From NCBI GenBank assembly GCA_945919795.1, contig CAMEJJ010000023.1, forward strand, positions 1 to 52,008: a stretch of DNA of 52,008 nt. The letters are read 5' to 3'. The position numbers were made by a program, and so were the translations under genes. The stretch's first letter is position 1. Every line of letters starts with the position of its first letter. A model generated the notes under the pieces. That model had not been told where the DNA came from. It saw only the letters and a program-made list of their open reading frames with translations, and did not search any database. The stretch is from an uncultured Lachnospiraceae bacterium. GTDB lineage: Bacteria; Bacillota; Clostridia; Lachnospirales; Lachnospiraceae. This document shows positions 42,978-51,828 of the stretch, in pieces.

Positions 42978-43428
42978 CTTTTACATATCTCCCAATAAAC
43001 TTATGTGTATTTGCACGAATGTTTCTGGCAAATTGGTCTAAAAATGTTTCTTCCAGATATTCCAACGACCCTTGACATTCGTCATCGAAAGCATTTCTCA
43101 TAATCCGAAGTAATTCATCATCTGCCAGTTCATCCATCGATTCATTTTTATAAAGATAAAAAATCTCCTGCAGTCTCGCAAGCGTTTCTGCATAGTTTTC
43201 CTGAGAAATATATTGGGAATCGCAAAACGCAAAAATAATTTTGTCTAAAATACTTTGTCCGAATTCCACTCTCTGCTGTTCTGTCAGACATTCTCTGCGA
43301 CAAGTCATCAACTCTTGAATCTGATCATCAGACAGGCATAAACCAAATTGATTGGTATAATCATTTGTTTTTTTGATGACATCTATCTGCCTCTGTTCTG
43401 ATAAAAAAGATAAAGCATAATTATCCAC
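42961..43428 (-). CDS. DUF6323-type protein
   Basis: A 155-residue soluble helical protein from GTG 43428, which has GGGAGG seven bases upstream; an ATG seven codons earlier precedes that site. The C-terminal part with LQEIFYLYKNES, ADDELLRIMRNAF and CQGSLEYLEE fits DUF6323 as I recall it. It is followed by the DUF6179-type gene. The 3' fragment of an HTH regulator directly upstream suggests that its original control gene was lost. Confidence 0.6.
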   Translation of the reverse strand: MDNYALSFLSEQRQIDVIKKTNDYTNQFGLCLSDDQIQELMTCRRECLTEQQRVEFGQSILDKIIFAFCDSQYISQENYAETLARLQEIFYLYKNESMDELADDELLRIMRNAFDDECQGSLEYLEETFLDQFARNIRANTHKFIGRYVKDDEKI

Positions 43429-43450
43429 CCTATTGCCTCCCAATAGCATC

Positions 43451-43624
43451 TCAGTTCATTGATTTGTACAGTCCGTCCCTGTTGCAATAATAAAGTATCT
43501 GTTTCACGCCGTTAATCTTAAATCTTGCCTCTGCATTTCCCGAAATCAGTTCCGTAACGGATATTCCAAACACATTTGCAATCGGCTCGAGCAATGTAAT
43601 ATCGGGATAGCCTTTAGCCTATAC
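43451..43624 (-). pseudogene. 3' fragment of an XRE-family HTH regulator
   Basis: The minus strand encodes KGYPDITLLEPIANVFGISV, then TELISG and about 30 more residues to a TGA at 43451. This corresponds to the recognition-helix end and C-terminus of an XRE helix-turn-helix protein. Upstream an in-frame TAG and unrelated sequence follow, with no start codon or helix 1-3, so the gene is truncated. It lies 22 bases before the DUF6323-type gene. Confidence 0.65.
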
Positions 43625-43703
43625 CTGATATCCTCCTCCGGCTACCTACGCAACGTAGACCTTGCTCTCTATACTTATTACACCCTGAAGAAGATAATAA
43701 CAA

Positions 43704-43729
43704 GACTTGACTTTTTAAAAAGTCAAGTC
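43704..43729 (-). terminator. Terminator after 338-aa membrane protein gene
   Basis: A perfect 13-bp palindromic stem (GACTTGACTTTTT/AAAAAGTCAAGTC) begins right at the stop codon of the gene; TTGTTATT follows on the minus strand. Confidence 0.7.
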
Positions 43730-44746
43730 CTAAGGTAACGAAACATCAATTTGATTCACTGTGCCATATTTCTCCAACTCTTTGATTGGATTTAATAAGC
43801 GTACCGTCACATTTTCGCCGGATATTTGCACAAAAATCCGAGCATCCCCATCCGACAACCGGAAGTCATCACGCATCAGTGAAAAATCATCTATTCCCAT
43901 TGAAGCTGCAAGCATTGTCTGCAATTCATCTTTGGGCACTCCCCAGGTTGTAATGTCCACGCCCTCACAAAGTTTTTCATAGGTATCTTTGCAAAGCATC
44001 GTTTCGTTCTCATCCTGATACTCTGAAATAGTCCCCATCACGCCCCGACCAACAATCTTGATCTGCTCCAAATCATGGTTTATCCACGTTCTAAAAATAT
44101 ACTCTGTCATGGAATGAGCCGTATAGTTCGCAAACAGGCTTAGCAGAAATAAAACAAACATCGTAAACACAACCTGTTCCAGACTCCAACGTTCTTTTCT
44201 CGAAGCATCCGGTTCCACATCATCCCGATACTTTTTACCATTACTCTGCTTTTTTAGCGCGAGTGCGAAAATGAGCCAGATTAAATAAAAGAAAAAGCAT
44301 AAAACAAATAAAGATTCATCTCCCATGAATTTCCATTTGACATAGTATAACACATCTAAAATAAGGAAAAAGAAAAACAGCAAAACACATGCACGACAAC
44401 TCCATTGGCTATGTACGCTAAAAAGGGAAGTTCCTTCGACCATACTTGTTTTAGGCAGATTTTCTATTTTTTCATCATAATCGCTTTTCTTTACCGGTAT
44501 CTCATATCCGTATTTTTTCAGGCGTTTCATATACAGGAATCCTGCTAACAGGCCCGCAAGACTAAAAACAGCTAAACCGGCACCCAGGTACAAAGTTAGC
44601 AGTATGAAAATCTCGGTTCCACTTACTTTCATTGATAAAAGTACAATACCAATAACCAATAGGAGCATTGCAACAATAAAAGTTCCCATCAGTATTTTCA
44701 TCGACTGTTTATCATATTTGATTCGTACTTCTTTTTGTTTCTTCAT
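43730..44746 (-). CDS. Hypothetical multi-pass membrane protein, 338 aa
   Basis: Five hydrophobic helices: two near the N-terminus (about 17-40, 45-70), two in the middle (about 118-142, 145-162) and one near 190-212. A C-terminal extracytoplasmic domain of about 125 residues follows. No family is recognised. GGGGGA precedes the ATG. The layout recalls sensory or anchoring proteins, but no signalling motif is visible. Confidence 0.7.
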   Translation of the reverse strand: MKKQKEVRIKYDKQSMKILMGTFIVAMLLLVIGIVLLSMKVSGTEIFILLTLYLGAGLAVFSLAGLLAGFLYMKRLKKYGYEIPVKKSDYDEKIENLPKTSMVEGTSLFSVHSQWSCRACVLLFFFFLILDVLYYVKWKFMGDESLFVLCFFFYLIWLIFALALKKQSNGKKYRDDVEPDASRKERWSLEQVVFTMFVLFLLSLFANYTAHSMTEYIFRTWINHDLEQIKIVGRGVMGTISEYQDENETMLCKDTYEKLCEGVDITTWGVPKDELQTMLAASMGIDDFSLMRDDFRLSDGDARIFVQISGENVTVRLLNPIKELEKYGTVNQIDVSLP

Positions 44747-44979
44747 TCTTCCCCCTATTTTTTACACGAATATGATCTGAGCACTGCCGAGCTCCCCGAA
44801 CGCGGCAGTGCATGCGGTATCGGAAAAAAGTCAAGTGATATGTTGTAGTAATATAAAACAATTGTACAAGCATAAATGCAAAGTTATTTATCGTGTCTCT
44901 ATATTAACACAGGGCATAGCTAAATGTCATACACGGACTCTTATTTGTAGCTCAATACATACAACTGTTCTATATCAAA
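44747..44979. other. Spacer with a GC-rich hairpin
   Basis: GCACTGCCG (44781-44789) and CGGCAGTGC (44803-44811) form a 9-bp stem without a following T-run. The rest is A/T-rich with no supported gene; it separates the HTH-membrane regulator from the 338-residue membrane protein gene. Confidence 0.5.
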
Positions 44980-45822
44980 CTATTCACAAATCTCTGTTGT
45001 ACCTCGTCGCTTATTACATAACACTCTTGTCTGATACATAATCAATCCATAGATGGATATTCTTAACAATATGTTAAGTGTCGTATTCATGGATACATAG
45101 TTTCCCGCAGCAATCATCATATGACAATTTGTAACAACTAATCTTATAATCCCCAATATGGCTGCAATAAAAATCAATATCGGATATGCTTTTTCTTTTT
45201 TACCATAAATAAAAAACATGAAAGCCGATATCGCTCCCAATACACTTGGGATAATCAGAATAACTGCCAACCAAACCAGTTGCCAGGTGGCACCTTTAGA
45301 AATATTATCCGAACCAATCATGCACATGGATGCAAAATAGGCAGTGATTACGGCTCCCATTCTCTTTGGATTCAAACGACCGCGTATGGCACTCACCAAT
45401 CCAAATGTAAAAAAGGCAATCTGAATCAATAATCCAAGCACATTTATTACAATAACTTGTATATCACTATAATCTACTGACAAAGACTGCAATGGAAATC
45501 GGATTATAATATCCATGACGGTTATAGCAAATGAAAATACGATAAATGCATATAATGCAATCATAATATTATTTGCCAGCTTATGTTCAATTACGGGGTT
45601 TCTTTCTACTACTTTCATCATTTCTTTTCCAGACAAAAGGTCATCAAGGCTAACATCCAAGATTTGCGTAATCTTTTTGGTAGTAAGTAAATCCGGATAT
45701 CGCTCTCCACACTCCCACCTGGAAACGGTTTGTCTTGTTACATATAATTGTTCCGCAAGAGACTGTTGCGTCATTCCTTTTTTCACTCTCGCTCTTCTTA
45801 GTTGTTCGCCAAATTCGACCAT
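44980..45822 (-). CDS. XRE-family HTH regulator with membrane domain
   Basis: A 280-residue protein. Residues 5-60 are an XRE helix-turn-helix (LRRARVKKGMTQQSLAEQLY, then VTRQTVSRWECGERYPD and a DVSLDDLLSG end). Residues 80-275 form about six membrane helices. Such membrane-tethered HTH proteins are thought to respond to the membrane or small ligands. AGGAG lies before the ATG. Its 3' half is duplicated, at roughly 93 percent identity by eye, at 48394-48780. Confidence 0.85.
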   Translation of the reverse strand: MVEFGEQLRRARVKKGMTQQSLAEQLYVTRQTVSRWECGERYPDLLTTKKITQILDVSLDDLLSGKEMMKVVERNPVIEHKLANNIMIALYAFIVFSFAITVMDIIIRFPLQSLSVDYSDIQVIVINVLGLLIQIAFFTFGLVSAIRGRLNPKRMGAVITAYFASMCMIGSDNISKGATWQLVWLAVILIIPSVLGAISAFMFFIYGKKEKAYPILIFIAAILGIIRLVVTNCHMMIAAGNYVSMNTTLNILLRISIYGLIMYQTRVLCNKRRGTTEICE

Positions 45823-45904
45823 ATCAAATCTGCTCCTTTCGTTTTTTTATCTGCAGATATGATTATAGTATCAGACACAATGCGATAATTCTCAAGCACC
45901 ACTA

Positions 45905-45938
45905 TAAAAAAAGCTTGTTACCATTATGGTGACAAGCC
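45905..45938 (-). terminator. Terminator of DUF4143 ATPase gene
   Basis: Minus strand GGCTTGTCACC-ATAAT-GGTAACAAGCTT with one mismatch, followed by TTTTTTATAG. Confidence 0.85.
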
Positions 45939-46019
45939 GTAAAGCAAGGGTTATCATGCGCTAAAAAATTCGAACATCGAGGAATCTAAAAAACTGTAAA
46001 ATCAATGGTTTTTGCATCT

Positions 46020-47264
46020 CTATATTGTTTCCTTCCCTAAAAATAAATCTATTGCATTTATATGATGAACTCCTTCTTGTTGATCGCGATATTTATCAAA
46101 AGAAATAATATATCGTGGATATCCATCTCTTATTTCTCTAAAAGGACGATATTCTCTTTCTCTGATTTTCTGAGATGCTTTTTCATCACCACCTTGAAGG
46201 CTATATGCAACCTGAATATATGCATAATCTCCATCCTTTTTTCTTACGATAAAATCACATTCTAATTTTCCAATTCTTCCAATACTGATTTGATAATCAT
46301 TACTTGCCAAATAAAGGTAAACTATATTTTCAAGCGAAGGACCAAAACTTAATCTATTATCCGTATTCATTGCAAAGTAAATAGCTAAATCAGCCAGATA
46401 ATATTTTTGTTCTCGTTTTAGTGCTTTTTTACTTTTTAAATCAAAACGATTACATTCATAAATAATTTTTGCTTTTTTTAAATCTTCAATATAGCCCCGG
46501 ACTGTTGTTGCTTTCGTTTTATATCCCTCCGACTCCAAACATTCAAGCAAACTATTTAGTGAAAAAGGGGCGGAAAAATTATTCAACAAAAGGGATTGAA
46601 CTCTTTCATAAACAGGTACATTTGATATTCTTTTTCTCGTTTTCACATCTTTCTCAAAGATTTCGGAGATGATTCCTCTTGTATATACTTGTCTTGTCTC
46701 AATATCATCAAATTCTAATGTCTTTGGAAAACCACCATTTATTACATATTCTTCAAACTCTAAATATACGTCCTCGTTAATTTCTTTATGAAAGAATTTT
46801 TTCATATCAATATATTCAGCAAAATCTAAAGGATATGTTTCAAAATTCAGATATCTTCCTGTCAATTTAGTTGAAATTTCATCACTCAAAAGATAAGAAT
46901 TCGAACCGGTAAGAAATATTGAATAACCCTCTTCTGCATATGCATGAACAACGCTTTCAAACCCTGCAACATTCTGTATTTCATCGATAAAAAGATAGTA
47001 TTGTTCCTCATCGCCTAACATTGATTCGATTTTATTTTCCAGCTGCTCAGGAGTCTTTATATTTTTAAATCCTCTTCGATCTAACGGTATATATAATATT
47101 TGTGACTCTAATACATTTTTTTCATATAATTCATTTATAATTCCTTTTAGGATAAATGATTTTCCGCACCTTCTAATTCCGGTAATAACCTTTATGATAT
47201 CTGAATTATAGAAAGGACGAATTTTTTTTAAATATTTTTCTCTTGGATATACATTTTTAAACAT
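46020..47264 (-). CDS. AAA ATPase with DUF4143 domain
   Basis: A 414-residue protein. The N-terminal AAA_14 domain has Walker A GIRRCGKS (29-36) and Walker B YLFIDEIQ (90-97); sensor-like TGSNSYLLS lies near 120. The C-terminal DUF4143 part (about 200-370) has the usual nuclease-like FIVRKKDGDYAYIQVAYSL segment with K/E/D residues of PD-(D/E)XK enzymes. Members are common, mobile and poorly understood. AGGAG precedes the ATG. A decayed second copy of its 5' end lies at about 48.25 kb. Confidence 0.88.
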   Translation of the reverse strand: MFKNVYPREKYLKKIRPFYNSDIIKVITGIRRCGKSFILKGIINELYEKNVLESQILYIPLDRRGFKNIKTPEQLENKIESMLGDEEQYYLFIDEIQNVAGFESVVHAYAEEGYSIFLTGSNSYLLSDEISTKLTGRYLNFETYPLDFAEYIDMKKFFHKEINEDVYLEFEEYVINGGFPKTLEFDDIETRQVYTRGIISEIFEKDVKTRKRISNVPVYERVQSLLLNNFSAPFSLNSLLECLESEGYKTKATTVRGYIEDLKKAKIIYECNRFDLKSKKALKREQKYYLADLAIYFAMNTDNRLSFGPSLENIVYLYLASNDYQISIGRIGKLECDFIVRKKDGDYAYIQVAYSLQGGDEKASQKIREREYRPFREIRDGYPRYIISFDKYRDQQEGVHHINAIDLFLGKETI

Positions 47265-47429
47265 TTCAGTGCTCCTTTCTATTAAATTATATCAATAAAC
47301 GTCGTTTAAGGGTACTATTTTTTCATTATTTTTATTTTTGCTACTTTTAATGAGATTTTATATATTATATCGCAAAACAAAATTTATATTATTAATAATG
47401 TATTTCTATATATTCTATAACACTTTTTC

Positions 47430-48221
47430 CTAACCAATCAGCCATTTATATTTTGCCACACTATAAAGTGGAACAAACGGAAGTAAAATCGGTGTTTTCT
47501 TCACATACTCCTGATACTCAGGGTCCTCTCCATAGTTCTTATTCTGTCTTAATTCCAGTCTTCTGGCGCCCCCAAACATAATATACACAATGCAAATATA
47601 ACCGATTAAGGCAACCACCCACTCAAACACGCCGGAAAGTGCTGTGACACCTGATACAAATACTCCGGTCCAGATTAAGACTTCTCCTAAATAATTGGGA
47701 CATCTAACAAGACGAAACAATCCAACATCACAAAATCTCTGTGGATGTTTCTTTTTAAACCGATTCTTCGTATAATCGGATGCTGTTTCCAAAAGAATGC
47801 CCAATGCCATAATGCCGGTTCCAATGATAGATATTAAATCCATGGGCGCATGATGTTGCATTCGGAAAAATATCGGAGAAACTTCACAACAATATAAAAA
47901 TGCGCAACTGCTCCAAACAAGGATTTTCAAAAAAAGATTCATATCAGAACCATCTTTGATATCATCCTTCATGGTTTTCTGGTAAGACGCACTCTTTTTT
48001 TCTCTTACCAACAGATATCCACCAAGTCTTGCTCCATAAATCATACATAGTATTGAAAGGATTACATTAACCGGTGTCAACTGATTTCGAAACATCCAAA
48101 GCATGGCAATTCCAAGACCAGTTATAGAAAAACCATATCCAATCGAAATAAACCATACAAATTTCTTAAATCCGATTGAACTAATTACCATTGCGACGAT
48201 AAACAAAATTAAAAACTTCAT
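47430..48221 (-). CDS. DUF1295/isoprenylcysteine methyltransferase-like membrane protein
   Basis: A 263-residue integral membrane protein with six to seven helices. The C-terminal RFCDVGLFRLVRCPNYLGEV and NYGEDPEYQEYVKKTPILLP segments match the steroid 5-alpha-reductase/DUF1295 and ICMT-like families, where the RxPNYxGE motif helps bind the cofactor. The reaction is unknown. AAAGGA precedes the ATG. Its start overlaps the trailing end of a decayed ATPase gene fragment. Confidence 0.82.
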   Translation of the reverse strand: MKFLILFIVAMVISSIGFKKFVWFISIGYGFSITGLGIAMLWMFRNQLTPVNVILSILCMIYGARLGGYLLVREKKSASYQKTMKDDIKDGSDMNLFLKILVWSSCAFLYCCEVSPIFFRMQHHAPMDLISIIGTGIMALGILLETASDYTKNRFKKKHPQRFCDVGLFRLVRCPNYLGEVLIWTGVFVSGVTALSGVFEWVVALIGYICIVYIMFGGARRLELRQNKNYGEDPEYQEYVKKTPILLPFVPLYSVAKYKWLIG

Positions 48222-48242
48222 ATTCTTTTTTCCTTTCCCTTG

Positions 48243-48285
48243 ATTTTAGCTTATCTATAAAAAGATAGTATTTATTTTTAAACAT
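48243..48285 (-). pseudogene. Internally deleted remnant of a DUF4143 ATPase gene
   Basis: ATG 48285 with the same AGTACTCC-type ribosome region as the intact ATPase gene opens MFKNKYYLFIDKL. The first four residues equal the intact start, and YYLFID equals its Walker B region about 85 residues later, so the 5' end has been joined to an internal part by deletion. The roughly 95 bases upstream (48286-48380) also match the promoter region of the intact copy (47265-47356), including TTTAAGGGTACTATTTTTT. Confidence 0.6.
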
Positions 48286-48393
48286 TTCAGTACTCCTTTC
48301 TATTACAGATTACATCAAAATTCTCGTTTAAGGGTACTATTTTTTATTTTTTTCATTTTTGCTACTCTTAATGAAACTTTTAAACAAATGTAA

Positions 48394-48780
48394 TTAATTA
48401 CTCTCTGTTGCACCTCGTCGCTTGTTCCATAGCACTTTTGTCTGATACATAATCAATCCATAGATGGATATTCTTAACAATATGTTAAGTGTCGTATTCA
48501 TGGATACATGGTTTCCCGCAGCAATCATCATATGACAATTTGTAACAACTAATCTTACAATACCCCATATAGCTGCAATAAAAATCAATATCGGATATGC
48601 GTTTTCTTTTTTACCATAAATAAAAAACATGAAAGCCGATATCGCGCCCAATACACTTGGGATAATCAGAATAACTGCCAACGAGATCAGTTGCCATGTG
48701 GCACCTATGGAAATATTATCCGAGCCAATAATACACATGGATGCAAAATAAGCAGTAATTACGGCTCCCATTAACGCAAC
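48394..48780 (-). pseudogene. 3' copy of the XRE-membrane regulator gene
   Basis: An open frame of 125 codons (48394-48771) matches the C-terminal 45 percent of the regulator at 44980-45822, at roughly 93 percent nucleotide identity by eye. The HTH domain and first membrane helices are missing. Similarity begins abruptly at the AATGGGAGCC junction with the anion permease gene, whose stop TAA overlaps the fragment's first ATG (TAATG). It could still be translated as a four-helix membrane peptide, but is best called a truncated duplicate. Confidence 0.75.
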
Positions 48781-49880
48781 CCCAGGTAAGCAAACATGAA
48801 CACAATAATAAAAAGTAAATTGTATGCGGTAAACACAATCATATATTTCCCTTTTTGTGCTCCCTTGGTTACTGCGTAGAATTTGTAAGAAATCAAACTG
48901 GCAAGTGATGCAATAAGTGTTCCGAGCCCTCCCATATTCACACCAATTAAAAGCTGTCTGTATTCTTCGGTAAAACCGGACAAAAGCATGGTGGCCGGTA
49001 CATTGCTGATTATCTGGCTAAGCAAAAAAGCGGTCAGCATCTCATGACCTTTTAGCATGCCATCGATCAGAGCACTGACTACCGGAAGCTGTTTCATATT
49101 TCCGATAAAAAGAAAAAATCCACAGAAGGTTCCAAGCAAATAATAATCCACATCCCAAAACAGGTTGCGAAAGAAAACAAGTCCTATCACGAAAACAATT
49201 GCAAAAGAAATGCGATAATCCAACACTCTTGCCACGGTTCCCATACATAGCAAAAACATAAGGATCAAAAGTCCCAGTTTCTTTTTATGAATCGGCAATG
49301 CGTTTTTTTCAAAGCACACCCTGATTTCATCCTTTTTACCAAGCAGAACAATAACAGTTAGTGTAAGCAGACTAAGTAATGTAAACGGAAGCATAACAGC
49401 AAAAAAGTCTCCCAGCTTCATTTCGGACAAGGTGTAAAGATACAGATTTTGCGGGTTGCCGATTGGCGTCAACATGCTTCCGAGATTTGCCGCAATTGTC
49501 TGCAATACGATTACGCGAATGATTCTGTGTTTCAGCCCTGCTCCATTTAAGAGAGCAAGTGCAAAAGGCACGAATGTAATCAGTGCCACATCATTTGTAA
49601 TCAACATACTGGAGAAGAATGGCAATAGCACCAGTATCAGCTCCAAAAGCTTACTGTTTTTCACATTTGCGGTCAGTTTTTCCGCCAATCTTCTGAAAAT
49701 CCATTGTTCTCTGATACCTGCTACAATCAGCATCATACAAAACAAAAGTGCCAAAACCTTCCAATCAAAATAGTCTATGTAAGCCTTAGACGGCGGCACA
49801 ATAGCCATGGAGCAAATTCCAAGTAAAATTGCTATTGTAAATACGGTTTCTTTTTTTATAAATGCTACTATTTTCTTCAT
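48771..49880 (-). CDS. SLC13/ArsB/CitMHS-type anion permease
   Basis: A 369-residue transporter with nine to eleven helices. The ITNDVALITFVPFAL and TPIGNPQNLYLY segments are the conserved NDV and PxGxPxN regions of the ion transporter superfamily that includes ArsB, NhaD and citrate/dicarboxylate carriers. The exact ion is unclear. GGGAG lies seven bases before the ATG. Its end abuts the truncated regulator copy, so the true C-terminus may have been replaced at the junction. Confidence 0.8.
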   Translation of the reverse strand: MKKIVAFIKKETVFTIAILLGICSMAIVPPSKAYIDYFDWKVLALLFCMMLIVAGIREQWIFRRLAEKLTANVKNSKLLELILVLLPFFSSMLITNDVALITFVPFALALLNGAGLKHRIIRVIVLQTIAANLGSMLTPIGNPQNLYLYTLSEMKLGDFFAVMLPFTLLSLLTLTVIVLLGKKDEIRVCFEKNALPIHKKKLGLLILMFLLCMGTVARVLDYRISFAIVFVIGLVFFRNLFWDVDYYLLGTFCGFFLFIGNMKQLPVVSALIDGMLKGHEMLTAFLLSQIISNVPATMLLSGFTEEYRQLLIGVNMGGLGTLIASLASLISYKFYAVTKGAQKGKYMIVFTAYNLLFIIVFMFAYLGLR

Positions 49881-50009
49881 TTTCCAGCTCCCAAGATGAA
49901 TAAAATAAATTTTTCACCGGATTCTTCTTCCTAATTATAAAAAAGTAATTTGCAAACTACCATCATTCTATCATATACATAGCTCCTCTGCTATGCAGAT
50001 TATAAAAAA

Positions 50010-50058
50010 CAAAAAGCCGGATAAGTTACAGGCATCTCAGCCTGTTGCCTTATCCAGC
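50010..50058 (-). terminator. Terminator of DUF4177 gene
   Basis: Minus strand CTGGATAAG and CTTATCCGG pair, with an inner ACAGGC/GCCTGT hairpin, followed by CTTTTTGTTTTTT. Confidence 0.85.
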
Positions 50059-50108
50059 CAACCATTTCCAGCGAATGTTTTGCCATCCGAGCAAGCATTT
50101 TACATTTT

Positions 50109-50294
50109 CTATTTGCACTTCTCTTTCCAAAATACTCCAACTAATGCACCTACCATATCGTCGGGGGACACAATCTGCTGTAATTCCCATCCTTCAGCAA
50201 CATACTCATTTATAATTTCTTGAGCCTGTTCCAAATCTTTCTCGCGAGACATTTTGATGCCTTTGTTTAAATAAACCAGTTTATATTCTTTCAT
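50109..50294 (-). CDS. DUF4177 domain protein, 61 aa
   Basis: A 61-residue protein with the DUF4177 pattern: an N-terminal strand EYKLVYL, a helix, then EGWELQQIVSPDD and a final strand VGVFWKE. Function unknown. GGAGG lies eight bases before the ATG. It follows the methyltransferase gene by 29 bases and may be cotranscribed with it. Confidence 0.85.
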   Translation of the reverse strand: MKEYKLVYLNKGIKMSREKDLEQAQEIINEYVAEGWELQQIVSPDDMVGALVGVFWKEKCK

Positions 50295-50323
50295 TTGTAG
50301 TACCTCCGCAAATTCTTATATAT

Positions 50324-50935
50324 CTATTTCATATACTTTATAATATAACTTTTACCATTTACTATTTCTTCAATAATCACTTCGGAAAAACCTGCTTTTT
50401 TACCATCTAAAATATAGTCTTCTTTTGAAAAGAATTTAAAACCTTTTTTTGTATAGGACAGCTTTTTCAGCCATTCTTGCGAATAAACTGCGCTAACAAA
50501 AATCCCTTTGTCCTTTAAGACCCTATTTATTTCAGTCAATCCCTTTACCGTATCTGACCAAAAGTAAATTGTATTTACAGATGTTACTGCATCAAACATT
50601 CCAGTTGGAAAGTCGAGACTACAACAATCACCTAAGGATAAAACCACTCTTCCCTGCTCAACAGCCTTTTTGTTTCTCTTTGTAGCACTTATAATCATAT
50701 CTTCTGAAATATCAATTCCTTTAATCATAACACTGGGGATCTTAGAAAGTTTTTCTTCTAAGTAACCATTTCCAAAACCAACATCCAAAATATCTATACA
50801 AAAGTTTTTCAAAACTATATCAGATACTTTGGTATACATTTTATGATTAATAGCATTCATGATAACGCAACATATCTTTCCAATGAAACCTTGTGGATTT
50901 CCGAATTGTGAACCTATATATTCTGTCAATTTCAT
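50324..50935 (-). CDS. Class I SAM-dependent methyltransferase
   Basis: A 203-residue small-molecule methyltransferase of the Methyltransf_11 type. Motif I is DVGFGNG (about 72-78), motif II has KGIDIS (about 93-98) and a FDAVTSVNTIYFW segment (about 123-135) marks motif IV/post-IV, as in UbiE-like enzymes. Substrate unknown. AAAGG lies about 10 bases before the ATG. Confidence 0.85.
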   Translation of the reverse strand: MKLTEYIGSQFGNPQGFIGKICCVIMNAINHKMYTKVSDIVLKNFCIDILDVGFGNGYLEEKLSKIPSVMIKGIDISEDMIISATKRNKKAVEQGRVVLSLGDCCSLDFPTGMFDAVTSVNTIYFWSDTVKGLTEINRVLKDKGIFVSAVYSQEWLKKLSYTKKGFKFFSKEDYILDGKKAGFSEVIIEEIVNGKSYIIKYMK

Positions 50936-51228
50936 AATGTATTGCCTTTCATAAATCTCGATTGTATAATCACTTAATTTAAGGGTTTCATTAGCTGTTA
51001 TATTTTATTAATAAATTCCCCGCTAACCCTTATAAACACTAGCTTTTCTGTAAGTGAGCTCTCCCTTATGTATTCCCTTGTGTTATATTGTTTCACAAGG
51101 CTTTGCGAACCCTCATAAGGGCAAAATAAGGGAAAGAAAATCACATAACAAATTATAACACAATATAAATGAACTGTGTGAACTGAATGAAATGCTTTTT
51201 AGATTTTACCGAAAAGAGGATTGATTGG
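50936..51228. other. Intergenic region with CCCTTAT/ATAAGGG repeats
   Basis: Short related words such as CCCTTAT, TCCCTTATG and ATAAGGGC, ATAAGGGA recur within about 130 bases (51025-51135) and could pair. No gene or clear promoter is recognised. Confidence 0.4.
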
Positions 51229-51468
51229 ATGAACATAATATATGCAGATTACAACATTTACCACAACTGCATTGATATATGCACTTATGCTGGCTATATT
51301 CTGCGGATTGACTGTGCAAAGGCAGAGGAAGTGCTAAAGACAACACCTAATTCAGAGTGTGCCTTGAATGCCCTTGCAATAGATAATCCACTGGAATATG
51401 CAAGGTTGTATCTTGATGGGACTATGCAAATGTGGATTGATGCGGAGGATTCGTTGGAATTATGGTAA
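51229..51468 (+). CDS. Small DUF6061-like protein, 79 aa
   Basis: A 79-residue protein from ATG 51229, chosen because GAGG lies about nine bases ahead; a further 14 in-frame codons upstream lack a site. It has an N-terminal strand region, then NSECALNALAIDNPLEYARL, similar to the DxxxxxNPxxYAxL stretch of DUF6061 proteins that occur in mobile elements of Lachnospiraceae, as I recall. Function unknown. Confidence 0.6.
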   Translation: MNIIYADYNIYHNCIDICTYAGYILRIDCAKAEEVLKTTPNSECALNALAIDNPLEYARLYLDGTMQMWIDAEDSLELW

Positions 51469-51482
51469 ATAATTTTTGAGTC

Positions 51483-51527
51483 AAAGAAAGCACCAAATGA
51501 TTTACAGCGCCATTTGGTGCTTTCTTT
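51483..51527. terminator. Bidirectional terminator
   Basis: AAAGAAAGCACCAAATG and CATTTGGTGCTTTCTTT form a perfect 17-bp stem between convergent small genes; it touches the toxin stop codon. Confidence 0.85.
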
Positions 51528-51828
51528 ATAGATTCCGTCCCTGATACTGTATTGTTACTACATAAACGGTTTTGTGTGGTTCATCAATGCGAAAAATAGC
51601 CATGTAGTTATCAATCAGTAACTGTCGGTAGCCTTTTCCGGCATATCTGCCTTCGTTTCGCTCTTGGTGGGATTGAGGAAAGGTATCTAAGCTTAAAATG
51701 GCTTTTTTAATTCGGTCATCTTGTCCTTTGGCATTTTCAGGAGCCAATTTCTCGTTTGCGATATACTCGTAAATGCTGTCTAATTCACGGATTGCTCTAG
51801 GGTTGACCTTTACTTTGTATTTATCCAA
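51526..51828 (-). CDS. RelE/ParE-family toxin
   Basis: A 100-residue toxin from TTG 51828, with GGAG nine to ten bases ahead; the start overlaps the antitoxin stop (TTGGATAA). The pattern VKVNPRAIRELDSIYEYI, then NEGRYAGKGYRQLLIDNYMAIFRID and VYVVTIQYQGRN is the RelE/ParE fold, with the conserved R-x(6)-YR region and a late aromatic. RelE-type members cleave mRNA at the ribosome, ParE-type act on gyrase; which applies cannot be read from the sequence. Confidence 0.85.
   Translation of the reverse strand: MDKYKVKVNPRAIRELDSIYEYIANEKLAPENAKGQDDRIKKAILSLDTFPQSHQERNEGRYAGKGYRQLLIDNYMAIFRIDEPHKTVYVVTIQYQGRNL

Noticed and set aside
43620-43700. Insertion-sequence end next to the HTH fragment
   Set aside because: Short complementary words are present, but no transposase, target duplication or terminal inverted repeat can be shown from this window.
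48394-48771. Stand-alone four-helix membrane protein gene
   Set aside because: It is a near-identical copy of the C-terminal part of the regulator at 44980-45822 with an abrupt junction, so a truncated duplicate explains it better.
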